From the NCBI GenBank assembly GCA_963678675.1, contig OY783192.1, positions 35,185,250-35,249,249 on the forward strand: a stretch of DNA of 64,000 nt. The letters are read 5' to 3'. This document shows, one piece after another, positions 37,240 to 48,210 of the stretch. Both the position numbers and the translations under genes were made by a program. Every line of letters starts with the position of its first letter. The first letter of the stretch is position 1. The notes beneath the pieces are model-generated. The model saw nothing but the letters and a program-made list of their open reading frames with translations. It did no database searches and was not told where the DNA came from. The DNA comes from Xiphydria camelus. Lineage: Eukaryota > Arthropoda > Insecta > Hymenoptera > Xiphydriidae.

Positions 37240-39192
37240 CATAAGATGCCAAGGGGCGGAAAGGTTTGCCACCAAACGGTTCGATTTCGTTAGTAAAAAC
37301 GAGCAGTTCGAGGGGGATCGCAAGAAGCGCGAATGACGCGGAGGGTCGAAGGAGGGGCGGAGCTCGATAGAGACTTTCGAGGGTTCCGGTCGCGTAGGTA
37401 CTGTACGTAAGAGTATATGTATACGTATGTATGTGGTATACGGCATACAGGGGCCCGTTCGCCGGCAGGATTCGTTCGCAACTCAAACACTCCGATGGGA
37501 AACTCGCGAAAGCTCCGAGACTGCGAAAGATCAACCGATTTTCCCTCGGCTTTGATTAACCGCGTGCGCGGCAGGCCCAGAGGGTTGCCCCGCTCGGAGG
37601 GTTCGCGCGGTCCGTCAACGCCCCGGCCGAAAAACTTCCAGCTCGCGAGCGCCTCGAGGGAAACGCGGCCGGAGTGCCTAAAGAATTAAACAATACCGCC
37701 CGAGGAAAGTGGGAAAAAGACTCGAAATGTATATACATATATATATAAAGCTCGGTGCGAAAGAGACGGCGAAAGCTATATATCTCGGCTGAGGGATGCG
37801 TGATGCTTGGCGCTATTTATTTTACGTAAGACGACCGTCCGTCTCTTTGACAATGACGGCACGACTGCGGCAGGGGTTGAGGGCGGTTATGCACGTTGGA
37901 GGTTCTATTGGGTGGTACAGAGAATGGAGAGAGAGAGAGGAAGAGGAAAAGAAAGGGGGGAAAAGCGAGAGGGGAAAAAGAGACGCGTATTTTTTTGCCA
38001 TTTACATTTCGTACGACGTGGTACGTCACACGGGGATTGCAACGCGCGACACGACGCAAAGACGTGGCGCTCCCTTTGAGCGGAAACGACGGCGGCGTCG
38101 ACGTTTTCTCCCGATCGCAGCCCGCGCGAACGCGGAAGCGGAATTCACGATCGCTTCGGCACGAGCCGTGCTTCCGCTGTTCCTTGCGGAAATTTCATTG
38201 GAAAACTTTCGTCTCGCGGAGAGAGTAACGAGCGGCCCGGAGGGTTGTTTCGCGAAACTGCGAGAGAGGGTCGGAACGGATATCGCGGCGGTGTGCCGTG
38301 GCCACCGCGGCCACCTTTCCCGGCCAGCTACGCCGCGAGTGCACGGGGATTGAAAAACCGCGTCGTTCGGCTTTGGTTTTGGCTTGAAGCGAGCTCGAGT
38401 TCGCGATACGCGGAGCAAATAAACATCCGCAACGGAGACGATTTCCGTCCGAATGCAAGACTCTAGCGGGGGCCGGTGCAGAGGGTTGTAAATGCGATCC
38501 ACGAAATTATTCCATTGCTTTTAAAGGAAACCATCGTACGCGGAGTACGCGAGCGGAGAAGGGATGAAAAAGGACGAGAATATAAAAAATCGATCCCACG
38601 TTTCAGAAACCCCACCGTAACGGGGTCGCGTCATTTGCGAGTATCCTCTTGTTATGTCCACATTGTGTACACAAATGTGTGCTTATGTAGGTAGCTATGC
38701 ATTTGTCGTGCGCTCAAGCGGTGAAACAACCAGAATGCAGTGGAGAAAGAACGAGTGGAGAGGAATTTCCAGTTCCCCCGTTTCGTCGTTCCACCCCCTC
38801 GAGCCCCGTCCGTCGACGTCGTTTGCTATACAGTCGTCGGAGCTCTTACGACGACGTCGTCGACGAGGATTTATCGGGGAACTGGAGGAGGGGAAAGAGC
38901 ACCCCTGGAATGGCGGGGGGCTCAAGAATCTTCCTTCCACTTCCGGAGACGCGCGACGGTCTCTCTCGCTGCGGTGGTCGGGAAGGGTCGCCAGGGGAGA
39001 AAGAAAGAGCAGACGCTGGTACTGTACGGTCCGAGGGTCCGAAGGGGGCGAATCGGGCAACAGGCGAGCCCCGGATGGGGAGAGGTGGACGTGCCGAAAA
39101 CTCGATATACCGGGCCGAGCCTTCTTTTCTGCGCCGGTGCGCCGAAAGGGCGAAGTGAATTGGCGCGTGGGAATGCGTACCGCGCTAAAGAC
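37240..39192. other. CpG-rich noncoding DNA
   Basis: Open frames exist in most phases because stops are rare at this composition. The longest (plus strand, 38654-39358) runs into the adjacent transposon and is therefore not a gene. A purine-rich tract lies at about 37920-37985. Confidence 0.6.
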
Positions 39193-39395
39193 AATTGAGG
39201 GCCTTGGAATAAAAGGGGTACAAGTGACTTTTCTTATATATGGACTTAAGTGCAGAATTAGGTACCTTATGTGCCAATTTATTTTGCATGAAAAGGTTTC
39301 CTGCTTTGAGCTCCATCTATCACATGAGATCACATGCACAGATCCTGAATTTTTTTAATCCAAATAACCTAAATCTCTGCACTTAAGTCCATATA

Positions 39396-39873
39396 TGAGC
39401 CGTTGAAGATCAGAATGGTCTAAGTCACATTCCATGTAAGAAGAAGAAGAAGAAGATGATGATGATGAAGCGTTTATTCTGCTCTAGGGCCGCAGGGGCC
39501 CTCTGAGAGCACACAAAAGGTCAGAACAAGTAAATATCGAAGAAAGCAACTAAAAGAGTGGACGAGCGAGTAAGAGATAAAGTAAACAATAGAGCGGGCT
39601 AGACTAACAAAATAAGGTAAATAAAAGTGTATAATGCAAATGATACGGATTAAACTAACAAAGTAAAGTGTGATAAGTAAGCTGAGATTATTTGACTGCA
39701 AAGTTAAGTACAATTTGAAAAATCTGTCTAGATGATACAATACAGATATTTACGATTTGAAATATCTGTTTGTATCATCTAGACAGATTTTTCAAATTGT
39801 ACTTAACTTTGCAATCAAATAATCTCAGCTTACATGAAATGTGACTTAGACCATTCTGGTTTTCAACGGCTCA
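39396..39873. mobile_element. Middle MITE, TA-flanked, itself interrupted by a LINE tail
   Basis: It begins TGAGCCGTTGAAG and ends TTCAACGGCTCA, directly flanked by TA on both sides (39394-39395 and 39874-39875). That is the target choice of Tc1/mariner-type transposons. Arms of roughly 100 bp pair almost perfectly: words such as GTCTAGATGATAC and its complement sit near the centre, and CAGAATGGTCTAAGTCAC near the ends. The left arm is split by the insertion 39441-39676. Without it the element would be about 237 bp. It has no coding capacity of its own. Confidence 0.85.
39441..39676 (-). mobile_element. 5'-truncated LINE 3' end, innermost insertion
   Basis: The insert is bounded by the 5-bp direct repeat GTAAG (39436-39440 and 39677-39681). 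Removing the insert and one repeat restores the middle MITE arm, as the opposite arm confirms. Read on the minus strand it ends in AATAAACGCTTCATCATC and then CTTCTTCTT, the simple-repeat tail typical of non-LTR retrotransposons. A minus-strand frame within it ends GPCGPRAE just before the tail. This may be the last part of a reverse-transcriptase ORF or merely untranslated sequence. The clade is not certain; R1- or I-like is a guess from the tail. Confidence 0.7.
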
Positions 39874-39919
39874 TACAAGAAAAGTCACTTGTACCTCTTT
39901 TATTCCAAGGCCTTCAATT

Positions 39920-40757
39920 TCGATAACGGATCGTCGTGGTACTCGAATCGCGATTTCCATTCGCTTTCCGCTTGCGCGTTGCCGTGGAATTTTCTTTCGC
40001 CTCGAAGTGAAATAATCGCGATCGAATAAGTCGTACCTACCGTGAGTTGAAATGAATAGAAAATTCTAAAATACGATGGAATGTGACACACATTTTATCT
40101 GCGCTGAGATTCTCCAAGTAGAGCTAAATATCCGTGTTCGAGAAAGTATTTATCAAGTCCCACCCCTGCGATAAACGCACGAGCACATCACGCACAGGCT
40201 ACATCCGCGTATTTCAATTCGCAGGGAGTGCTTTTCATGCACCGCAGCCCCTTGCACCTTTCTATAAGCTCTAACGGAAGGGAAACGAGTCGGGGATAAA
40301 TAAAGTGCAGTCCCTGTACGAATTGCAACTCTGCTCCGATATCAGTAACGCGCTACAATTTGTATCGTTACTTGTTGTCGCAATTTCGAAATAGAGAATC
40401 TCTGTTATTCCCACTGAAAATGTAGGTTTTTCTATCGCTCACGCGTCCACCTCGCATGTCGGGTTTCCTATTCCTGCAAGCCGATACTATTCCAGGCGAT
40501 GCACCGAAAAGGGGATAAGTTGATTCTCGCCGGGATGCGGTTTACCTGCACGTACATACATGCATATGTATGTACTCTCGCGTACCAGGTGCAATACACG
40601 TAACAGAATTGCAATCTGAATCAAGATCTTCTCTATTACCACGAATCGTTCAGCCATACGCGTTGCTGGTGTAAAACTCTTCCGTAAATCGAAATGTGAT
40701 CTTCCAAAATTCACCCTACTAACTTCAACTAAATTGCGCGAGCCGAAGGACGATCGC
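39920..40757. other. Noncoding spacer between two related MITEs
   Basis: AT-moderate sequence without an exon-like frame. Nothing further recognised. Confidence 0.5.
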
Positions 40758-41015
40758 AATTGAGGGGGTGAGAAAGAAGGAGTACAAGTGACTTTTCTTA
40801 TATATGGACTTATAAGTGCAGATTTAGGTACCTTATGTGCCAATTTATATTTAGTATAAAAAGGTTTCCTGCTTTGAGCTTCATCTATCACATGAAATCA
40901 CATGCATAGATCCTGAATTTTTTAAATCCAAATAACTTAAATCTCTGCACTTAAGTCCATATATAAGAAAAGTCAACTGTGTGTGTGTACTCCTTTTATT
41001 CTAACCCCCTCAATT
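40758..41015. mobile_element. Uninterrupted relative of the outer MITE
   Basis: AATTGAGGGGGT at the left end pairs with ACCCCCTCAATT at the right. The arms then share GGAGTACA, GACTTTTCTTATATATGG and CTTAAGTGCAGA. The 100-bp interior matches 39255-39370 closely (TAGGTACCTTATGTGCC, GTTTCCTGCTTTGAGCT, ATCACATG). A short GT run in the right arm (about 40979-40989) is private to this copy. This copy shows what the interrupted element at 39193 looked like before the nested insertions. Confidence 0.85.
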
Positions 41016-41689
41016 AAACTCTAGCCTCGGAAAAATAGCACCCTCTGTATTTATCGTTAGCTCAGCCTCTGGCCTGGATGTCAGAGTTCAACAAGCCGTG
41101 AACAAAAAAAAACGAGGCGCACGGGACCCGGGCACGCGTACACAGAAAGAACGGCAAAGCGGACGAATTGTTCGGGTTTGACGAGAGCGCAAAGGAGGCG
41201 GGGGAGTGTTCCTCCGCAGAGAGGAAATCGAACGAAACAGTCTAGCAGACAGGCAGAAATGCAATTCTGATTGCGGGCATTCATGCAGATTTCCCCGAGG
41301 GGAAACCGTTCTCCCCCTTCGTCCCTCTTCCATTCCCTGCCCGCGCGCCGCCCAAACCCCGCGGGTCCGGAACGCTTTCCCTCGGCATCGCGGATTATCT
41401 CTTCTTTTCATCTAAATGGCTCTACGGGCGCCTAAATGGCGTAGTTTCGCCGCTATTGTCTTGTATCCTGCAGGGGTTTGTCGAGATTATTAACTCGCCT
41501 GGTACGGCGAACTGGGGTCCCGCGGGACCCCGGGGCGCGCTAAAACGGGAGATCAGACCCGCTGCCTTCGCGTCTTCGCGGACGTAAACACAAGCTGGAT
41601 GCACGTCCGTTCCACGCGTGCAGTTCAAAAGTTCTGCGTCGAGTGGAGCGAGATAACGTTAAGGATCTTTTTGCCCGTATGCGTGCGCC
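41016..41689. other. CpG-rich noncoding DNA
   Basis: No supportable gene. Overlapping frames on both strands only. Confidence 0.5.
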
Positions 41690-41698
41690 TATGGAGTG

Positions 41699-41995
41699 TT
41701 CCGTGGACTGAGAGAAATAATTGCTGGTACCTAAAAATTTGTTCTTCAATCGAAAACAGATATAATTCCAGGACCAAACCGTGGTTTTTTTCGCGTGAAA
41801 AAATATTTAACAGGTTCGAATACCTAATTGTTTTTTTTTTGAACAGAAAGAATTTCTTGTGCAAACGAAGGTATTTTTGAGTCGAGAATGTATATTTCGC
41901 GACTAAAATTCAGTATTCTTATAAATTTTCAAGATCATAATATGTTCTTGGGTCAAGAAATATTTGTGCGATACCAGCAATTATTTCCCTCAATG
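41699..41995. mobile_element. Decayed foldback element with a 9-bp flanking repeat
   Basis: CTGAGAGAAATAATTGCTGG (from 41708) pairs with CCAGCAATTATTTCCCTCA (to about 41993), and weaker inverted similarity continues inward for about 50 bp. The direct repeat TATGGAGTG sits immediately outside on both sides (41690-41698 and 41996-42004). A 9-bp duplication fits Mutator-type transposons, but the end sequences are too short to assign a superfamily. The AT-rich interior stands out against the GC-rich flanks. Confidence 0.6.
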
Positions 41996-42004
41996 TATGG
42001 AGTG

Positions 42005-43178
42005 GAGAGGATTCTGTTTTATTTTCACCCGATACATTCAAACACGCGGTTGACTTATTACCCGTTAAAGTTCTTCCATGGTATTTTATTTGACGCAACT
42101 TTACTTTGCCTCTGCCGTGGAGCCTCTCATATTTGAACGAAACGAGAATCGGTTCAATCGCCTATTCGAATAACGTATAAGGGCCCTCACTCTCCACTTG
42201 CAGGACTCGATTCATTGTTAATACGCGTCCCGGCTCTCGACTCGTAGCTTCGAGTGTACTACGGAGTCGAATAAATAATTCACTCGGTCGTCTACAGCTG
42301 AATTTGTCGACCCTGAAGGATGTCAGGAGTCTGTGTCGCGGCGAGCACAAAGGGCGATTAAATTTATTCGGTAAATAATTGCGCTGGAATAACAAACGAA
42401 GCCGTTTCATAAATGTTGAGCCTTTCCGTTATTCGTTCGATCGATTTCGATACAAATTCGATCGTGGACGAGTATTCCGGAAATTCCCTGGAGTCATTTT
42501 CGTCGACATGCTCATGTCAAAATGTTCACGACTTGCGAGAGGCAGTAGTCAGAGTCGGTCATGCGTCAGCCGTCGTGTACCGTTCTCGGCAAAGCGGTGC
42601 ACCAGAAAACACGCATATATCCATGCAGATGCGCCTATGCGAGGCACCCATTGTCGAACGGAGCAAAGAGGCGCGGAAACGGAGGAAACGCATGCAGCAC
42701 CGCAGCGTGTGTCGTTATCGAGGACGCGCCTGTAGAGTTCAAAGCCTCTTTGGACGCTTCCGCGTCGGGGGCGAGGATAACGGATCCTCGTTCCTCCGCT
42801 GGAAATCTTTTGACGCATCTCCGAGAGTACTGTGGCACTCCGGGGTGGGGAATGAAAGAGGGAAGAGAACGAGTGTGCAGTATACGCCGTTCGATTTCGA
42901 TTCTAGGATGCAGCGCGGAAGGATCTACCGTTGCGAGAGAGAGAGAGTTGCACTAAAAAACTCTCATCACCGTACGCAATGTACAGGAGAGACGTATCAA
43001 CCGGAATCCACTCTCCGAATTTCTTTTCGACAACGCCGAAAGGAAAAGTCTCTCGCACCTCCCGATCAGCCGTCCTCCGGAGTACAATAATTCAGTTCGT
43101 GGGAGAGAACGAAGAAAACACGAGAGAATTCGAGAGGCGGGACGTTCGATCGATCACCGATCCAGAATGAACCATACC
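42005..43178. other. GC-rich noncoding DNA
   Basis: A 225-codon plus-strand frame (42413-43090) is matched by other open frames in the same span, is rich in arginine and serine, and shows no domain. I treat it as a compositional artefact. Confidence 0.5.
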
Positions 43179-43352
43179 TACACTCAAAAAAATTTGGCCA
43201 CAACTAAAAAATTATAGTAATTGCAGTGATAATTTTCGTCGCAATAGCAAGAATTCTTGCTACGCTAGCAATATTTTTCTAGTTGTCACACCAAATAATG
43301 TCTGAGGCAGCCAGAAATATAACTGTGGATTAGCTAAATATTTTTTTCAGTA
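43179..43352. mobile_element. Short decayed MITE with TA flanks
   Basis: CACTCAAAAAAATTT at the left and AAATATTTTTTTCAG at the right are imperfect inverted ends, each next to TA (43179-43180 and 43351-43352). A second, inner inverted pair (CCACAACTAAAAAATTATAG and the region ending TTTTTCTAGTTGTCAC near 43289) surrounds a perfect 16-bp palindrome AGCAAGAATTCTTGCT (43246-43261). The interior is AT-rich within GC-rich flanks. Confidence 0.5.
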
Positions 43353-44340
43353 TACGTACACCCGCCGCTCGAAAGCTCACTTCGCTCGATCTCGGCGCGC
43401 TTTTTCTCACGATCTTTCGAAGCCTTCCCTCGCCGCGGCTCGCGAACCACCCCTCCCACCTCTCTTTTCTTCCCCAACGCCTCTTCTCTTTTTCCACCAG
43501 CGGCGCGGCGATCCGCAGGACCACCGCCGTCTTGTATTCGCCTTCTGCTCGCCGGGGGAACAACCCCACCCTCGCCGACGCGCCTTTCTCATTCCCAGGA
43601 CCTTTTTATTCCGTCCACGGCGCAGGCAAAAACGACGGCGTTTCATTATCTCGCTTCACCAATACCGTCAAGAGCGAGAGACGCTTCGCGCGAGGTGTAA
43701 AACTGAGACACTCTCCGCCACACCGCCGCCGCGCGTCCATTTCCATCCACTCCCATCCGTTCCCACCCCATCGTTTCCCCACCCTTCGCGCTCATCCACG
43801 AATTTCTTTCAGGAGCGCCGCGTGCACCTGCGCTCTCTGTGACTGCGAGCTCATCCCGCATCCCCCCCCTCCCTCCTTCCTTCCTATGCTTCACAGAAAT
43901 CTCCGAGTGAATAGGTCCGCGCGTATCCTCTTGCCAAGTTGCCCCGCGGGCGCGCTCTCCCCCCCCCCCCGTCGCGTCACCCTCCGCTACTCTCGTGAGC
44001 GACGCCGGGCGTCGCGCTCGCGCGCGTTTTTCCGAGCGATAACGAGTGTCGTTGAGACGCTTCGAGAAATAGGCACTCTTCTTGTTCTCCGCCGTCGTTT
44101 TCGCGGCGCGTGCAAGGCGCGGGTCATCTTTGGTGCACTGCACGTGTTCGAAGATGTGTGCACGCAGTTGCGTTTGCATTCTTCCCGCGTGGAAAAAATG
44201 ATATGCTAAATAAATATGTCACTTATATTACATGCATCTCTTCGGCAAAATAAATATATCACGCAATTTATATGCGGTATTTATAGGTACGTCAACATGT
44301 ATTTGTAATGTATTTTGCATATATTTAAATTTTATGTCAG
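43353..44340. other. CpG-rich noncoding DNA
   Basis: Very CpG-rich, with open frames on both strands across about 650 bp, none resembling a known family. It could include an unrecognised promoter or 5' exon, but nothing positive supports that. Confidence 0.5.
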
Positions 44341-44481
44341 TTTTAGGTATGTTACTCTATATATGTCAAAATATTTCTGGAATATATGCGATTATATATC
44401 CTCACGTGTATTGAAATACTATATTAATATACACGCGATTATATAATTTAACGTATGTTGAAATATTATATTAGCATATAT
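44341..44481 (+). repeat. 47-bp tandem repeat, two clear units and one decayed
   Basis: GCGATTATATA begins units at 44388 and 44435. Each continues with ACGTRTRTTGAAATA and TATATTA words. A more diverged unit with GTCAAAATATTTCTGG precedes them. AT-rich local duplication. Confidence 0.65.
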
Positions 44482-46319
44482 ATGTACATACGTCATTAGG
44501 TCATTGCATCTTCATGCATCTCCATATGCATTTCAGTCGTATTATCATATACATATAGTACAATCCCACTAATCCAGCACTTCGCTTTTCCGACATGTCT
44601 AGTAATTCAACATCACGGCATATAGTGTATTTTAAATCTAAATAAATGAAAGTTACCGTTAATCGATAATTTTTTGCTAATTCAGGTATAGAGAGTACAT
44701 AGCCGTATGCTTATGTATCTATTTATTTCTTTCACCTCTACCTTCGTTTAAGTGTTAATAATTGTTAGATGGTCTACTTCCTATATTTTAGCAGAACATC
44801 TTTGCGCATATACAAATCACATATATTTCGACATATATTTCCCTTGTTCACTTACATATAAAAGACGGCAAAAAGAATACATTTCAAATCCACTTGCCAT
44901 AGAATTCAGAAACACAGTTACATATATTTTGCGCATATATGTTTTTCCATGCAGGTTGGCCGTTTGTCGAGGAATACGACCGGGCGATAAGCTCTGGACG
45001 CTTCCCAGCGGCACAACTTTCCCCGGGCATTGTTTCCGAAACGTTTCCGCGACGTTTTGCGACGCGTCCACGACTTTGACGGCGATCGTTTCGGAAACGT
45101 TCCTCCGCGGAAAGAAACGCGCCGTTATAAGGATGTACATAAACGACGTTGCTTCCCGCGCGATTTTCGGCAGAAGAAAGCACGTCTTATCGCGCGCACG
45201 CGCGCGCTCGAAAACTCAAAATTACTATTCGTCCGACCGAAATATTAACATCCGGAAAGGAGCGAGTACGACTTTTATCGCTCGCGTTGCGTAAAAAGGA
45301 CCGTAAATCCGAGAAACCGGTATAGGGGATCGTAGAGTTCGGATTTATGGTTTTGCGAAACGATAGGACGGGCTATATTCGAAGATGAAATAAAGCGGCG
45401 CGGATACCGCTTTTATGAAAGAAGCATTAGTCCCTTTACGGCCTTTTTTCGCAGCGACGCGACGCTACCGATTACCGTAAACTCATTTTCATACGGACCA
45501 CTGTACGCAAACCAACGCGCCGCCGTAGCGCTCGCGGGGCTTGTAAACGCGCGGCGTAACGGGCGCACCCACCGAACGGCGCGTATTACTAACAATATGC
45601 CACACAACGAAGCCCGATATTTCCCGTTTCCCCCTTCCACCGACGCCTCTCGAGAGACCGCCGGGCGCTCGTCGACCGTGGCGCGAGAGAGAGGCTCATA
45701 TCTCTTCGGCACTCTCGCGTCGAGCGATCGCTTTGCCCGATGGCTCCTTCTATTCCCCTCTTTCGCCACTCTCCGCGCGACTTTACGCGCGAACCGAGAA
45801 AAGATCGCGCGAAACGACAGCGAGAGAAAGGGCCGTGGGATGACGACGAGGAGTCGAAACACGTGCGGGGCTGACGAGTATCCGCGCGCGGGGGTTAATG
45901 GAACGCGCGAGGTGACGAAGAGCCTCGACTGCGGCGAATGGAACGAGAGAGGAGGGACGGCTAGAGGGCGAGGGCGAGCGTGGGCGAACAGTCTAAATAA
46001 TTGGTACCGCTGCAAGAACGTGTGCGACGTTCGCTCACGTCCGGCCTGCCGCTCCAATTGCCCGTCGGCCCGCCCAGCCATTCGCGCGTCTGTTGTGGCC
46101 AGGGATCTCCGGACCGGAAGCTAATGTGTTTTCATCTGGAGTAATTAACGGTGGAGTTCGCCCGCGTCAAAGGAACGGGTTATTTTGCAACGTCCCTCGG
46201 GGAGCGTCATCGTCGACACGCGCGGCGCGCCTCGATGAGCGTGCAATCGATGATGTCCTTGCGTCGTTACTCGTACATCGTGACGCGTACCTCGGTTCAA
46301 ATTCGTGAAAATATCGTAT
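44482..46319. other. AT-rich then CpG-rich noncoding DNA
   Basis: AT-rich to about 44.95 kb, then CpG-rich. The 222-codon minus-strand frame (45413-46081) is overlapped by a 175-codon plus-strand frame, shows no domain and is low-complexity. I do not call a gene. Confidence 0.5.
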
Positions 46320-46324
46320 TTTGA

Positions 46325-46980
46325 GATCTCGATGAGACTCGGCTAAACAGCCACGAAGCTCGTGGGAAATGGGAAGACGAGAGTTTCTTTCGTAAATTCT
46401 CGATTTTGGAATAAACGGGCGAAAAGGGACTGCCGAGACGCTTTTAACCCCGTCGACGGCGCGTTGGAAGCGAAACGAGGTGGAACAAAAGTTTCGGGAA
46501 CGCGTATTGGCTTCGGTGTACGCGTGAGAGATTTGCCTCCGATGAAACTCGGCTGATTAGAAATTTATCTAAAGCGAGAGTCTCGTGTGTTTTTACGGCC
46601 GCTTCATTTTACTTACAAGGCAACTTCGAGGCATCTCAGTCGCCGATCTCTGTGAAACTCGGAATTTCATCAGAAACTAAAGGGCTGGAGTCTTTTTACG
46701 GCATCACAATTTCGCGGAAAGGGGTGAACTAACTCTCCAAAGTTTTATCTCGCCGAAGCTATCTCGAAAATGAAGTAAAATAGAGTAAAAGTTTAAGTAC
46801 AAAAGAGTTCTGGGTCTTATATCGTGTAAAGCGAAGTGGCCCGCCCGTAACCTTGATGAGATTCGGCCAACCAATCGGAATTTTATCTCGACCTGAAACA
46901 ACCCGTATTTTTTACAGTGATATAATCTCACTCATGACGAAACTTCACGGCGTTTCGACCTCCGATTCGAACGAAACTTG
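46325..46980 (+). repeat. Degenerate tandem array with a period of about 105 bp
   Basis: The core GATGARAYTCGG recurs at about 46330, 46541, 46648 (decayed: GTGAAACTCGG) and 46856. A further decayed copy lies near 46967. Spacings are close to 105 bp or twice that. Each clear unit is followed by an AT-rich step (AATTTATCT or AATTTTATCT) and then GTTTTTACGG or TTTTTTACAG. A similar core in the opposite sense, CCGAGTTTCATTG, lies at about 47449. This looks like an old satellite remnant. Confidence 0.5.
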
Positions 46981-48116
46981 CTCGCAGATTTCAGGATTGC
47001 CGTAAATAGGGGGGTTCAGAAAAAAATAGGAAAAAATGATTTCAGGTTGAAATGAAAACTAAGAGGCACAGAAATCGAGCAACAAAAAAATGTTGGAAAA
47101 ATAACAACTCTACTCACAGTTATAAACAAATAAAGTTAGGGCATGTGGTCCGCCGGAACGATTTCCTATTGGTTTGACGTCATTTCTAAGCTCGAACGCT
47201 TACGTTTCAAATAGGCTTTTCGACGAAAATAATTTTTTTTAAATTTTTTAAACGTCTCAGTTGCGTTTCCTAACGCAAAATTTATTATTTTAAAGCACAT
47301 TTCAAAAATATCGAACCTCCCTATTAAGGTACGTAATTTTTTTTGCAACAATACGTCGGATCGGTCCAGCATTTCGAATCAAAATGAAGAAGATATACGA
47401 GAAAGTATCACAGTCTCGTCATTTTTACCATCTCCCAATCTACCCTACCGAGTTTCATTGAAATTACTCGCGCGGCGCGCTGCGAACTCGGAGAACAGCG
47501 ACAATTGCTCCGCGAAAGGAACGCTACTGTGATATTATTCTCTCGGAACTCAAGTTCCAAGAAGCGGACACGGGAGAATTTACGAAATGGACAGCAACGC
47601 GAGAGAGAAGTCGCGCCCCTGCATCTCTCTTCCTATCTCCTCCTCACTCGGCGGGAGCATGCTTCGTTTAGCACGGGTTCAATTTCATCCCTCGACTCCT
47701 GGCGGACTGATGTCTCTACGCGGAACCGCACGAGGCTGTCTGCAAAGAGGAGCCTCGAGGTTTCGCGCAGTTTGCAACTTCAATTCCCCGACGAATAATT
47801 ACGCGAGCTGCGCGGCGTGGAAAATAATAGCATCGAGGGAGTGCTACTGCCGGGTGGGGAGTAGGTACATCCTACCCGTGCCGGGAAGAGTGTCCGATGT
47901 GTGCGTATTGTGTGTACAGGAACCGGCGGACCTATAAAGCGCGCCGCGCGATGTAATCGGAATCCGGAACAATGGGAAACCGTTGAATTAGCTTCGATGC
48001 AATTTTAATCAGAGTTGACATTCACGGTCTTCGCCGGGATGAATATTATTTCATCCGTGAAAGCCGGCCACGATGCGGTGTGTGGGGAAGGAATTCTCGT
48101 CGGAGTACCCGAAAAA
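46981..48116. other. Noncoding DNA without a recognisable gene
   Basis: AT-rich to about 47.4 kb, then GC-rich. Contains one inverted copy of the core from the preceding array near 47449. No gene supported. Confidence 0.5.
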
Positions 48117-48198
48117 TAGCACTGGGAAAAAAATTTACCTCATACAACCATCGATGAGGTTGAATACGGTGAACCCCTCACTGTGTAATTCCCGTGTA
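48117..48198. mobile_element. Very short MITE, about 80 bp, TA-flanked
   Basis: TA then GCACTGGGAA at the left, and TTCCCGTG then TA at the right. The ends are short imperfect inverted repeats. The inner part has a small hairpin ACCTCATAC...GATGAGGT. The ends resemble the CACTGAGAAAA-type ends seen at 55221 and, less closely, 49002. It may be a deletion derivative of a larger family. Confidence 0.4.
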
Positions 48199-48210
48199 GA
48201 AACTCTTTAA

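Larger units (their letters stand above)
39193..39919. mobile_element. Outer MITE, interrupted by a second element
   Basis: The termini AATTGAGGGCCTTGGAAT (left) and ATTCCAAGGCCTTCAATT (right) are inverted copies. The inward similarity continues through GTACAAGTGACTTTTCTT. The left two-thirds align with the uninterrupted relative at 40758-41015. Its right arm is broken after TTAAGTCCATA (39394-39395) by the TA-flanked element 39396-39873 and resumes with AAGAAAAGTCACTTG. Without the insert it would be about 247 bp. The flanking AATT may be part of the target site. Confidence 0.8.

Noticed and set aside
38654..39358. Longest open frame in the window (234 codons, plus strand)
   Set aside because: It is overlapped by a 214-codon frame on the other strand and its last third is transposon sequence (from 39193). 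Composition is arginine- and serine-rich as expected for CpG-rich noncoding DNA.
41813..41824. GGTTCGAATACC, similar to a tRNA B box
   Set aside because: No A box, acceptor stem or cloverleaf around it, and it lies inside a decayed inverted-repeat element.
42413..43090. 225-codon plus-strand frame
   Set aside because: Other frames are open over the same span on both strands, there is no domain, and residues are arginine- and serine-rich. Base composition explains it.
43532..44209. 225-codon plus-strand frame opposite a 177-codon minus-strand frame
   Set aside because: Both strands open in very CpG-rich DNA, proline/arginine-rich, no recognisable motif or gene signals.
45413..46081. 222-codon minus-strand frame
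   Set aside because: A 175-codon frame lies opposite, low-complexity arginine-rich product, no domain.
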